The notes below the pieces were generated by a model. The model searched no databases. It saw only the letters and a list, made by a program, of their open reading frames with translations, and was not told the DNA's origin. The position numbers and the translations under genes were made by a program. From Eubacterium callanderi (lineage in GTDB: Bacteria; Bacillota; Clostridia; Eubacteriales; Eubacteriaceae), in the NCBI RefSeq assembly GCF_900142645.1, contig NZ_FRBP01000004.1, positions 280,590-344,589 on the forward strand: a stretch of 64,000 nucleotides of DNA, written 5' to 3'. Shown here one piece after another: positions 35,154-43,546 of the stretch (positions are counted from its first letter, which is position 1; every line of letters starts with the position of its first letter).

Positions 35154-35951
35154 ATGGTTCGTTTGATTGCCCTTGATCTCGACGACACCCTTCTGACAAC
35201 AGACAAGCAGATTTCCCGCAAAAACCGGGAAGCGCTGAAGGCGTGTATGGACAGGGGAATCCGGGTGGTTACAGCAAGCGGACGGTTCAATGAATCACAG
35301 CTGGTGTTCATTAAGAATGTTGGACTGGGGCTCGAAAAAGAATACCACGTCGGCGACGGCGGTGGGACAATTTTTAATGAGGATAAAATTTTAAAGGTAA
35401 TGGGCGCCATTGACAAAAGCCGGTATCTCAGCGTTTTAAGCCAGACCCGGGAGCTCAAGGTGCCCTGCTTTGTGGCCACGAGCCACAATATGTTTTATGA
35501 TATACCAGACCAGCCGCTGTGCCGAGTCTATGGAAAGGTGCCCGGTGTGCGCCGGCCGTATATTGAACAGCTGGAGGATCTTTCGGCAATCGAAAATGCC
35601 CTTAAGTTTGTGTTTTCCTATCAGTCTGAGGAAGAGCTTGAGCGGATCCAGTCGATCCGCTGTGATGGGACCATCACTTTTCACGCAGGGCGAAATCTCA
35701 TGGAAATCACCATGGAGAGCCTGAACAAATTCGCGGCCCTTACGGAGTTGGCCGGGCTTTATGGCATTGCAACCGATGAAATGGCCTGTATTGGGGACAG
35801 CGAGAATGATATTCCGATGATCGAAGGCGCCGGGCTTGGGATGGCGGTCAAAAACGCCATGGACAGCGTTAAGAAGCATGCCGATATTGTTGGTGAGAAA
35901 ACCAATGACGAGGATGGTGTGGCCTGGCTTTTAGAAAAGTATATATTGTAA
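35154..35951 (+). CDS. Cof-type HAD-superfamily phosphatase
   Basis: A 265-residue haloacid-dehalogenase phosphatase of subfamily IIB. Seen are the nucleophile motif ALDLDDTLLTTDKQIS, motif II TASGRF, a variable cap (about 85-190), and motif IV IGDSENDIPMIEGAGLGMAVKNA. Acts in the cytoplasm on small phosphorylated metabolites such as sugar phosphates or flavin-related compounds; the exact substrate cannot be read from sequence. ATG 35154 follows GGGGGATGAT. Confidence 0.92.
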   Translation: MVRLIALDLDDTLLTTDKQISRKNREALKACMDRGIRVVTASGRFNESQLVFIKNVGLGLEKEYHVGDGGGTIFNEDKILKVMGAIDKSRYLSVLSQTRELKVPCFVATSHNMFYDIPDQPLCRVYGKVPGVRRPYIEQLEDLSAIENALKFVFSYQSEEELERIQSIRCDGTITFHAGRNLMEITMESLNKFAALTELAGLYGIATDEMACIGDSENDIPMIEGAGLGMAVKNAMDSVKKHADIVGEKTNDEDGVAWLLEKYIL

Positions 35952-35957
35952 TAAAAA

Positions 35958-36208
35958 AGAGGCGTGGTGAAAAGCGCTGCCAGTTTTGCCTAAAGATCAA
36001 ATTCAGCGCTGTGAATAACGGCCAGGAATCGTGCGGTACTACCGTAATAGCCGGACACTGGTGAGATAAAGCATTTGCTTTAGTCAATAAGCTGCCGGTG
36101 AGAGGGTAGCGTCCGCAGAACGCTTTTGTCTTCCTTAGGTAAAAGGTTTCGTCTCTCAGGTTTTTTGACAGACTAAGATCAAATTCAGTATTGAATTTGG
36201 TCTTTTTT
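35958..36208 (+). ncRNA. Structured non-coding RNA, 6S-like rod or leader switch
   Basis: The 300-bp gap before the aminopeptidase holds an extended rod. Pairs in order are AGAGGCG (35958-35964)/CGTCTCT (36150-36156), TTTTGCCTAAAG (35984-35995)/CTTAGGTAAAA (36134-36144), AGGAA/TTCCT, TGCGG/CCGCA, CTACC/GGTAG, GCCGG/CCGGT and the apical TAAAGC/GCTTTA (36067-36082). A large asymmetric internal loop interrupts it. A terminator ends it at 36177-36208. Size and rod-with-bulge shape suggest 6S RNA. A copy of AAGATCAAATTCAG at 35993 repeats the terminator's left arm, so a cis-acting switch is the alternative. No known riboswitch consensus fits. Confidence 0.55.
36177..36208 (+). terminator. Terminator of the structured RNA
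   Basis: GATCAAATTC (36177-36186) and GAATTTGGTC (36193-36202), 10 bp with one G-T pair, followed by six Ts. Confidence 0.85.
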
Positions 36209-36258
36209 ATGTTTACAATAGACCTTAGTGACAAAATAATGAAAAAGGAAGTGTGAAA

Positions 36259-37491
36259 ATGCCATTATCACAGAATTTTTATAGACAAACCCGCAGGGAA
36301 TTAGGCGAAAAGCTGGAGCCGGAAAGCCTGGCGATCATCTATTCTGGACGGGCAGTTCAGCAGTCTTTGGACGCGGACTATCCCTTTTATACCGATAACA
36401 ACTTTTATTATCTGACCGGCATTGAGGAGCCTGATGTGACCCTTTTGATGAAAAAGGATGCAGGCGGCGAGGTTTCGGAGTGTTTATTCATTGATGAGCC
36501 AGACCCCTTCAAGGAAAAATGGGTAGGTGCTAAGATCAGTATTGAAGAAGCTCAGGCGTTGTCTGGCATTAAAGATGTTCGCTATAATACTGAGCTGGAG
36601 TCTTTTATTTTACAGGAAACCCGTTTTGATAACCTGTATTTCGATTTTACCATGCCCAAGCACCAGAGTTTTGCAACCAGCGACCCGCAGATCAAGCTGC
36701 TGTTCGCGGATATGGAGCTTCAAAATCTTCAGCCCTATCTGACCGCCATGCGGCTGATTAAAAAGCCCGAGGAAGTCCAGGCGCTGCGTGATGCCATTGA
36801 GATAACTGCGAAGGGGATTGACGCTATTCTTGAAAATCTGAAACCGGATATGAAGGAATACCAGATTCAGGCGGTTTTTGAATATACCATCAATATGATG
36901 GGCGCCCAGGGAGTTTCCTTCCAGACTATTGCGGCCTCAGGAAAAAGCGCTACGGTGCTGCATTATATTAAAAACCAGGCGACCATGAAGGGAAGCGACA
37001 TGGTGCTTCTGGACCTGGGGGCCCGCTACAAGGGCTATTGCGGCGATATCAGCCGAACCTTCCCGGTTTCAGGAACATATACCGATGAACAGGCCACGGT
37101 CTACAATATGGTTCTCGAGGCCCAGAGAGAGCTGATCCAGATGTACCAGCCCGGTGCAAAAATGCTGGATATCCAACAGGCAACCAAGGATATTTTTCTT
37201 GAGAAATGTTTAAAAAACAACATCGTGCCTAAAAATAAGGACATCAATGAATTCTATTACCACGGTATCGGCCATTCGCTGGGGCTGGATACCCACGACA
37301 CCAACGATAAGCGGGAATACATCCTGGAGCCTGGCATGGTCATCACCTGCGAGCCCGGTCTTTACATTGCCGAAATGGGGATGGGCGTGCGGATCGAGGA
37401 TGATATACTCGTGACAGAAAACGGGCCGGAAAACCTGTCGCCGCAGATTCCAAAGGATATTAATGTTATTGAAAAGCGGATGAAGGGATAA
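36259..37491 (+). CDS. pepP: Xaa-Pro aminopeptidase (M24B)
   Basis: Removes N-terminal residues that precede proline. The 410-residue protein has an N-terminal creatinase-like domain (about 5-140, AMP_N type) and a C-terminal pita-bread domain with metal ligands in LLDLGARYKGYCGDISRTFP, the histidine motif GIGHSLGLDTHD, and glutamates in VITCEPGLYI and GVRIEDDILVT. ATG 36259 has AAGGAAG seven bases upstream; an in-frame GTG two codons earlier is too close. The structured RNA and terminator lie just before it. Confidence 0.94.
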   Translation: MPLSQNFYRQTRRELGEKLEPESLAIIYSGRAVQQSLDADYPFYTDNNFYYLTGIEEPDVTLLMKKDAGGEVSECLFIDEPDPFKEKWVGAKISIEEAQALSGIKDVRYNTELESFILQETRFDNLYFDFTMPKHQSFATSDPQIKLLFADMELQNLQPYLTAMRLIKKPEEVQALRDAIEITAKGIDAILENLKPDMKEYQIQAVFEYTINMMGAQGVSFQTIAASGKSATVLHYIKNQATMKGSDMVLLDLGARYKGYCGDISRTFPVSGTYTDEQATVYNMVLEAQRELIQMYQPGAKMLDIQQATKDIFLEKCLKNNIVPKNKDINEFYYHGIGHSLGLDTHDTNDKREYILEPGMVITCEPGLYIAEMGMGVRIEDDILVTENGPENLSPQIPKDINVIEKRMKG

Positions 37492-37519
37492 GCTCTTTTG
37501 TTTTTTTAATGAAAGGGGC

Positions 37520-37548
37520 TTGACAAAATTGCCCTGTAGGTTTATCCT
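37520..37548 (+). promoter_or_regulatory. metK promoter
   Basis: TTGACA (37520-37525), 17 bp and TATCCT (37543-37548), placed just before the SAM riboswitch. Confidence 0.75.
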
Positions 37549-37568
37549 ATTACAAGTAATTGAATATT

Positions 37569-37710
37569 TACCTATCCAGAGAGGTGGAGGGACAGGCCCG
37601 ATGAAACCCGGCAACCAGCATAAGCATGGTGCCAATACCTGCAGTTAAACTGTAATGATGGGGTTTTTGAACGAATCTAACCCCATGCGCGCATGGGGTT
37701 CATTTTATTT
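37569..37710 (+). promoter_or_regulatory. SAM-I (S-box) riboswitch controlling metK
   Basis: Contains the S-box core: CTATCCAGAGAGGTGGAGG, then GGCCCGATGAAACCCGGCAA, then GGTGCCAATACCTGCAG. It is followed by an antiterminator strand GATGGGGTTTTT (about 37658-37669) and a terminator (37679-37700) with arms AACCCCATGCG and CGCATGGGGTT. High S-adenosylmethionine should favour the terminator and switch off metK, a feedback loop. Confidence 0.95.
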
Positions 37711-37785
37711 AAGGATTTGAAAAATCTGTGATCTTTATCAAGGGTAAATAGAATTACGACAATACAAATTTTTAAGGAGCGAATG

Positions 37786-38964
37786 ATGAAACAATTATTT
37801 ACCTCAGAATCCGTTACTGAAGGCCATCCGGATAAAATCTGTGACCAGATCTCCGATGCGGTGCTGGACGCGATCATCGAACAGGACCCAATGGCCCGCG
37901 TTGCCTGTGAAACGTCCGTATCAACCGGTTTGGTTTTAGTGGCGGGCGAAATCACCACCAACTGTTATGCAGACATTCCCAAAATTGTCCGTGAAACCAT
38001 CCGCGGTATCGGCTATGACCGGGCGAAATATGGCTTCGACTGTGAAACCTGCGCGGTTTTAACCTCCATTGACGAACAGTCCTCAGATATTGCCATGGGC
38101 GTTGACAAGGCCCTTGAAGCAAAGGAAGGAAAGCTGGAAGAAGAAGACCTGGCTACCGGCGCTGGGGACCAGGGCATGATGTTCGGCTTTGCGTGCAACG
38201 AAACACCAGAGCTCATGCCAATGCCAATCTCTCTGGCGCACAAGCTGGCTAAAAAGCTATCTGATGTACGCAAACAGGGTGTTGTCGATTACCTGAGACC
38301 AGATGGAAAATCTCAGGTGACCGTTGAGTACAACGACGGCGTACCCACCAGAGTGGACACCGTGGTCATCTCCACTCAGCACAGCGCAGATGTGGACGCT
38401 GCTACTATCCGTGAGGATATGATCGAAAAAGTTATTAAACCCGTAATTGACCCATCACTTTTGGATGAAAATACTAAATATTTTATCAACCCGACCGGCC
38501 GTTTTGTCATCGGCGGACCGCAGGGTGACGCCGGCTTAACCGGACGTAAAATTATCGTAGATACCTATGGTGGATACGGACGCCATGGCGGCGGTGCTTT
38601 CTCAGGAAAGGATCCGACAAAGGTTGACCGCTCTGCGGCTTACGCAGCCCGTTACGTTGCCAAAAACATTGTGGCGGCAGGGCTGGCGGATAAATGTGAG
38701 GTCCAGCTTGCCTATGCCATCGGTGTGGCTGAACCGGTATCCGTTTTTGTTGATACCTTTGGAACCGGCAAGGTTGCCGACGATAAAATTGCAGAGCTGG
38801 TAAGAAAGCATTTTGATCTAAGACCAGCCGCCATCATCAAGAATCTTGACCTGAGGAAACCGATCTACAAGCAGGTGGCCGCTTATGGTCATTTTGGCAG
38901 AAACGACCTGGATTTACCCTGGGAAAAAACCGACGTCGCAGAAAAATTAAAAGCGGAAGTTTAA
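37786..38964 (+). CDS. metK: S-adenosylmethionine synthetase
   Basis: Makes S-adenosylmethionine from methionine and ATP. The 392-residue protein has the signatures [32 protein letters not shown] and the phosphate-binding [19 protein letters not shown]. Two ATGs lie in tandem (37783 and 37786); AAGGAG is six bases before the second, which I prefer. Directly controlled by the upstream SAM-I riboswitch. Confidence 0.97.
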   Translation: MKQLFTSESVTEGHPDKICDQISDAVLDAIIEQDPMARVACETSVSTGLVLVAGEITTNCYADIPKIVRETIRGIGYDRAKYGFDCETCAVLTSIDEQSSDIAMGVDKALEAKEGKLEEEDLATGAGDQGMMFGFACNETPELMPMPISLAHKLAKKLSDVRKQGVVDYLRPDGKSQVTVEYNDGVPTRVDTVVISTQHSADVDAATIREDMIEKVIKPVIDPSLLDENTKYFINPTGRFVIGGPQGDAGLTGRKIIVDTYGGYGRHGGGAFSGKDPTKVDRSAAYAARYVAKNIVAAGLADKCEVQLAYAIGVAEPVSVFVDTFGTGKVADDKIAELVRKHFDLRPAAIIKNLDLRKPIYKQVAAYGHFGRNDLDLPWEKTDVAEKLKAEV

Positions 38965-38969
38965 AACAG

Positions 38970-39006
38970 AGGATCACAGCTGAAAAGTTGTGATCCTTTA
39001 TCTTTT
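38970..39006 (+). terminator. metK terminator
   Basis: AGGATCACA (38970-38978) and TGTGATCCT (38989-38997), followed by a T-rich tract. Confidence 0.85.
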
Positions 39007-39126
39007 TGTTTCTTAAAAAGGATATAAAGTATCCAAAAATTAAGGCAAAGCGTGACCGTTTTGTGTATAATTAATGCATTCGAGTAATAATTTGAATACT
39101 TTTAGATAAAACTTGGATAGAAAATC

Positions 39127-39155
39127 TTGTTTTTGTGCGTTAAAAAGTATAAAAT
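39127..39155 (+). promoter_or_regulatory. ftsEX promoter
   Basis: TTGTTT (39127-39132), 17 bp, TAAAAT (39150-39155); about 59 bases before ftsE. The rest of the 250-base gap holds only the metK terminator. Confidence 0.5.
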
Positions 39156-39213
39156 AAACTGTACAGCATCATTGGCAACTGCCAAAAGACCAAGCTGCTA
39201 GGAAGATGATTGA

Positions 39214-39903
39214 ATGATTGAATTTATAAATGTTACAAAAACGTATGATAAAAATGAAAAAGACGCCTTAAAAAATGTAAACCTGTTTATTGATAAGGGC
39301 GAGTTTGTATTTCTGGTTGGCCGAAGCGGCGCCGGGAAGTCTACCTTTATCAAGCTCTTGCTCCGCGAAATCGACGCGAGTACCGGGACGGTTAAGATCA
39401 AGGGTCATGATATTTCCAAGCTTTCCAAAAAGGAGATTCCTTATCTTAGAAGAAAGCTGGGCGTGGTTTTCCAGGATTTCCGTCTGCTTGAAAATAAAAG
39501 TGTGTATGAAAATGTGGCTTACGCCATGGAGATCATTGGCCGGCCCGAGCGCAAGATCCGCAAAAAGGTGCCGCTGGCATTGGAAATGGTCGGGCTTTCA
39601 CATCGGGCAAACCATTATCCCAATGAGCTCTCCGGCGGGGAACAGCAGCGTGTTGTTATCGCCAGAGCCATTATTAACAACCCAAGTATTCTGATCTGTG
39701 ACGAACCGACAGGGAACCTTGACCCTGTGACATCGCGTGATATCATGCGTATTCTGGAAGAGATTAACAAGCATGGCACCACTGTGGTAGTTGTAACCCA
39801 TGACAGTGAGATGGTTAATATTATGAAAAAAAGGGTATTAACCTTGGAAAATGGCTATCTCACCAGCGATGACGTCAAAGGACGGTACCGCAATGCGAAG
39901 TAA
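39214..39903 (+). CDS. ftsE: Cell-division ATPase FtsE
   Basis: ATP-binding subunit of the FtsEX complex, which drives periplasmic/extracellular murein hydrolases at the division site. The 229-residue protein has Walker A VGRSGAGKSTF, Q-loop FQDFRLL, signature LSGGEQQRV, Walker B ILICDEPTGNLDP and the H-loop VVVTHD. ftsX starts inside its last codons. Confidence 0.96.
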   Translation: MIEFINVTKTYDKNEKDALKNVNLFIDKGEFVFLVGRSGAGKSTFIKLLLREIDASTGTVKIKGHDISKLSKKEIPYLRRKLGVVFQDFRLLENKSVYENVAYAMEIIGRPERKIRKKVPLALEMVGLSHRANHYPNELSGGEQQRVVIARAIINNPSILICDEPTGNLDPVTSRDIMRILEEINKHGTTVVVVTHDSEMVNIMKKRVLTLENGYLTSDDVKGRYRNAK

Positions 39904-40810
39904 TCACTGGAAAACAATGCCCCGGACGATCCTCCGCGATACAGCACAGAGCATGCAGCGAAACAGTCTTATGAGTATTGCGGCTGTTTTTTCCATCATT
40001 GCAGCGCTGATCATTTTGGGAATCTTTCTGGTGCTTACCATCAATATCCGTCAGGCGACGGCGAATGTGGAATCCCAGCTGGAAATGAAAATTTTTCTGA
40101 AGGTAGACTACACTGAAGAACAGCGCGCCAGCCTGGAACGGGATCTCAAGGCCAATCCTCTCATTTCTGAGGTTCGTTTTGAAACAAAGGACGAGGCTCT
40201 GGAAAATTTTTCAAGCTCACTGGACGACTACACAGGTCTTCTCAGTGATTTCAGTTCCGAGAACAACCCCATGCCCGCCTCTTTTATCATTCAGGTAAAA
40301 GACTCGGAAAGCATGGACGATGTTAAGGCTTTTGCTCTGACTTATCAGGACAAAGGGGTCGAATACGTAAAATACGGCGAGGAGTATATCAACGCTCTGC
40401 TGAATTTTAACCATTTTGCCAATACAATGAGCATCGTTGTGCTGATTGTCCTGTCAGTCATTTCATTATTTTTGATTTATAATACCATCAAGCTCACGGT
40501 GTTTGCACGCCGGAAGGAGATTGGTATCATGAAATATGTCGGCGCGACCGACGCATATATAAGAACGCCATTTGTCCTGGAGGGAACTTTTCTGGGGCTG
40601 ATTGCGGCCGTTATGGCTGTGATGATCGTGCGTTTGGCTTATTACTATATATTGGGCATGCTCGGCGGCAGTGTACTGCTTCCCATGACCTCAGCATTGG
40701 CGACACCGGATCAGGTAATGGGTCAGCTGATCTTTTTCTTTACAGTTTATGGTGTGGTCATCGGTGCGGTAGGCAGTGTGTTCGCTATTCGAAAATTCTT
40801 AGACGTATAA
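39893..40810 (+). CDS. ftsX: Cell-division membrane protein FtsX
   Basis: Membrane subunit of FtsEX. The 305 residues give an N-terminal cytoplasmic segment, a first membrane segment (about 25-47), an extracellular domain (about 48-175) that contacts the hydrolase, and three further membrane segments with KEIGIMKYVGATDAYIRTPF between. The start ATG overlaps ftsE by 11 bases. Its probable partner, an M23 hydrolase with coiled coil, is the next gene. Confidence 0.95.
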   Translation: MRSNHWKTMPRTILRDTAQSMQRNSLMSIAAVFSIIAALIILGIFLVLTINIRQATANVESQLEMKIFLKVDYTEEQRASLERDLKANPLISEVRFETKDEALENFSSSLDDYTGLLSDFSSENNPMPASFIIQVKDSESMDDVKAFALTYQDKGVEYVKYGEEYINALLNFNHFANTMSIVVLIVLSVISLFLIYNTIKLTVFARRKEIGIMKYVGATDAYIRTPFVLEGTFLGLIAAVMAVMIVRLAYYYILGMLGGSVLLPMTSALATPDQVMGQLIFFFTVYGVVIGAVGSVFAIRKFLDV

Positions 40811-40833
40811 AAAACAGGAGGGGACTTCAGAAA

Positions 40834-42087
40834 ATGAAGAAGAAAATTTCTTTAATTGTAACGGCATTATTTTGTTTATCTTTATTTATTTCTCCGGTTT
40901 ACGCAGCCACAAAAGACGAATTGCAGCAGCAAAAAGACGACGCGTCTGCAAAAAAAGAGGCTGCCCAGTACCAGGTGGATATGACCCAGAACACCATCGA
41001 AGGGATTCAGACTGAAATCAGCAAGGCTAACGCAGAGATCGACAGGATCAACGGCCAGATCAGTACTCTGGACGGACAGATCAATGATCTGACCGCTAAT
41101 CTGGAAAGAACCACAGCCGAGCTGGAAGCGGCCGAAGAAAAACAGGCCAAACAGGAAGAAGAATTAAAAGAACGTGTCCGTGTCATGTATATGTACGGGA
41201 ACGAAGGCTATATGCAGGTTCTTTTCTCAGCCACAGACTTCGCGGATTTCATCGCCAAGGCGGATATGATGAAATCCATCGTGCAGGCCGATAAAGACTG
41301 CGCAACAGCACTGGAAAAAACCCGTGCGGAGGTAGAAGAGAAAAAAGAAACCATTGAGACAAACAAAGCACAGGTAGAGCAGGCAAAGGCAGATCAGGAA
41401 ACTGCCCTGCAAAGCCAGCAAAGTGTCAAGGCTCAGAAGGATGAGCTGTTAGCTAAGAACCAACAGGTAGTACAGCAGTATCAGGCAGAGGTTAATAAGC
41501 AGGATGAAATCCTGAAACAGGCCGATGCAGAGCTGGCAGTAATCGCTCAGCAGGAAGCTGAAGCTCTGGCAGCCCAGAGAGCACAGGAAGAAGCAGAGAG
41601 AGAGCAGGCGGCCCAGAATGGTTCTGGCGGTTCCGGCAGCGATGCGGACAGCGGCTCCTCCGGCGGCGGTAACGTCGTAGTTTCCAGCGGCTTTATGTGG
41701 CCGTTGCCAGGCAACTACACCATTACCAGCTGGTTTGGCTACCGTCCAGCTTCCGATACCAACGGTATTGGCTCCACCAATCACGGAGGAATGGACATTG
41801 CCGCCTCCACAGGCACACCGATCCATGCACCGGCTGGCGGTTATGTAACGAAGGCATCTTGGTATGGCGGCTATGGCAACTGTATCATGGTGGCCATGGA
41901 CAATGGCGATACCCTGTTATTTGGCCATTTAAGCGGTTATAATGTGTCTTACGGCCAGCGTGTCAACCAGGGCGATATCATCGGCTATGTGGGCAGTACA
42001 GGCAATTCTACCGGACCACATCTGCATCTGAGCTACTTTGCGAATAACGTCACACCTGTAGATCCATGGGATTACATCTATTATTAA
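40834..42087 (+). CDS. PcsB/EnvC-like M23 murein hydrolase with coiled coil
   Basis: A 417-residue secreted protein: signal peptide ending in PVYAA, a long coiled coil (about 27-250, rich in Ala/Gln/Glu/Lys heptads), a Gly/Ser linker, and a C-terminal LytM/M23 domain (about 285-417). Zinc ligands appear in STNHGGMDIAA and GPHLHLSYF, with GHLSGY between them. This is the typical partner of FtsX, which pulls on the coiled coil to release the hydrolase. The adjacent genes support that pairing. Confidence 0.93.
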   Translation: MKKKISLIVTALFCLSLFISPVYAATKDELQQQKDDASAKKEAAQYQVDMTQNTIEGIQTEISKANAEIDRINGQISTLDGQINDLTANLERTTAELEAAEEKQAKQEEELKERVRVMYMYGNEGYMQVLFSATDFADFIAKADMMKSIVQADKDCATALEKTRAEVEEKKETIETNKAQVEQAKADQETALQSQQSVKAQKDELLAKNQQVVQQYQAEVNKQDEILKQADAELAVIAQQEAEALAAQRAQEEAEREQAAQNGSGGSGSDADSGSSGGGNVVVSSGFMWPLPGNYTITSWFGYRPASDTNGIGSTNHGGMDIAASTGTPIHAPAGGYVTKASWYGGYGNCIMVAMDNGDTLLFGHLSGYNVSYGQRVNQGDIIGYVGSTGNSTGPHLHLSYFANNVTPVDPWDYIYY

Positions 42088-42103
42088 AATATTGACAGAA
42101 TTT

Positions 42104-42133
42104 GGAAAGAATCGTCCGGTTCTTTCCTTTTTT
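42104..42133 (+). terminator. Terminator after the M23 hydrolase gene
   Basis: GGAAAGAA (42104-42111) and TTCTTTCC (42120-42127), followed by a T-run. Confidence 0.85.
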
Positions 42134-42206
42134 ATTGTTTATTTAAGGCTTTTAGTGTATTCTTTTCAGGTAAGTATTGACTCAAATTGATTTGAAAGGA
42201 TTGACA

Positions 42207-43406
42207 ATGGATAAAGGGCAGAGAAAAAAGCTCATCGTTATTGCGGTAATAGCGCTTATTGTTACAAATATTTTAACCTTTTGCCTGACAACAGGCGCCA
42301 ATGTAGCGCTGGGCAATAAGGTGATTTTAAATGTTGACAGTACAGAAATGGCCGATGGACTTAAAAAACTGGTAAGCTTAAAAGGTCATATCGATAAGGA
42401 ATATTATAAAGATATTGATGATACGACCCTGATGGAAGGGGCCATGAAGGGCATGTTTGAGTCCACAGGAGACCCCTACAGCGGCTATTATACTGAGGAA
42501 GAATTTCAGAAGCTGATGGAAAGCTCAACAGGCACCTACAGCGGCATTGGCGTGGTCGTGACTGAGGATGAAAGCGCGACGACCACAGTGGTTACCCCCT
42601 ACAAGAACACCCCGGCGGGGGATGCGGGAATGCAGATTGGTGACAAAATCGTCAAGGTAAACGGTGAGGATGTCAGCGGAAAGGGATCCGAGTACACCGT
42701 AAGCCTGATGCGCGGCGATCCGGGCACTGAGGTGGAGGTAACCGTACTGAGGGACGGACAGGAACAGACCTTTAACCTGACGCGTCAGAGCATTGACACC
42801 CCAACAGTGGACTCCAAAGTCATTGACGGCATTGGCTATATTTCTATTTCGGAATTTACCAATAAAACCTCTGAGGATTTTAACGCTGAGCTTGAAAATC
42901 TTCTGAGCCAGCATATCAGCGGGCTCATTATTGATCTTCGCTATAACGGCGGCGGTGTGGTTACCTCCGCGGTGGCAGTGGCAGACCGGCTGCTGGGCGA
43001 TACGACGGTGGTCTACACGGTTGACAAAGACGGCAGCCGGAAGGACTATACCTCGACCGGGGAGGTGAAGCTGGACCTGCCGATGGCCGTACTCGTTAAC
43101 GAAGGAACCGCCAGCTCCTCCGAGATCCTGTCTGGGGCGATACAGGATACCGGGGCTGGACAGCTTATAGGAACACAAACATTCGGTAAAGGCATTGTCC
43201 AGGAGGTTGTGCCCCTCAAGGATAAGAGCGGCTACAAGCTCACCAATGCGGAATACTTTACACCGAACGGCCGGAACATTAACGAAAAGGGCCTGACGCC
43301 CGACGTGGCTGTTTCCCAGAACGAGGCCTATAAGAACACGCTGAACGTCCCGGAAGACCAGGATTTACAGCTTCAGAAGGCACTTGAGATTTTAAAGGGT
43401 AAGTAA
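42207..43406 (+). CDS. C-terminal processing protease (S41, CtpA-like)
   Basis: A membrane-anchored carboxy-terminal protease of 399 residues. One membrane segment (about 8-28) is followed by a PDZ domain (about 105-185, GIGVVVTEDE and AGMQIGDKIVKVNG) and the S41 catalytic domain. The catalytic serine is in NEGTASSSEILSGAI and the lysine in GTQTFGKGIVQ. ATG 42207 has AAAGGAT upstream. Near FtsEX and an M23 hydrolase it may trim wall enzymes, an inference from proximity. Confidence 0.93.
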   Translation: MDKGQRKKLIVIAVIALIVTNILTFCLTTGANVALGNKVILNVDSTEMADGLKKLVSLKGHIDKEYYKDIDDTTLMEGAMKGMFESTGDPYSGYYTEEEFQKLMESSTGTYSGIGVVVTEDESATTTVVTPYKNTPAGDAGMQIGDKIVKVNGEDVSGKGSEYTVSLMRGDPGTEVEVTVLRDGQEQTFNLTRQSIDTPTVDSKVIDGIGYISISEFTNKTSEDFNAELENLLSQHISGLIIDLRYNGGGVVTSAVAVADRLLGDTTVVYTVDKDGSRKDYTSTGEVKLDLPMAVLVNEGTASSSEILSGAIQDTGAGQLIGTQTFGKGIVQEVVPLKDKSGYKLTNAEYFTPNGRNINEKGLTPDVAVSQNEAYKNTLNVPEDQDLQLQKALEILKGK

Positions 43407-43417
43407 ACAGGAGGGGA

Positions 43418-43449
43418 GGATCGGAGTTTTAAAACTTCGATCCTTTTTT
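43418..43449 (+). terminator. Terminator after the S41 protease gene
   Basis: GGATCG (43418-43423) and CGATCC (43438-43443), with an internal AGTTTTAAAACT palindrome, followed by six Ts. Confidence 0.85.
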
Positions 43450-43472
43450 CTGCTATATTGAACTGATTCCCA

Positions 43473-43515
43473 TTGACAAAACCGACAGAAGTGGTACAAT
43501 AAGAGAACACATGTT
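43473..43515 (+). promoter_or_regulatory. uvrBA promoter with possible LexA (SOS) box
   Basis: TTGACA (43473-43478), 16 bp and TACAAT (43495-43500). Just downstream GAAC-ACAT-GTTT (43504-43515) differs by one base from the Gram-positive LexA site GAAC-N4-GTTC. The position next to the -10 fits repression of these repair genes. Confidence 0.55.
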
Positions 43516-43546
43516 TCTTGGATTGAAGGGTTACAAAGGTGATTGA

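Noticed and set aside
35958..36208. Cobalamin, TPP, lysine, T-box or S-box riboswitch in the gap before pepP
   Set aside because: Short resemblances (GGTGAAAA, CTGAGAG on the other strand) occur, but none of the consensus cores is present in the right order.
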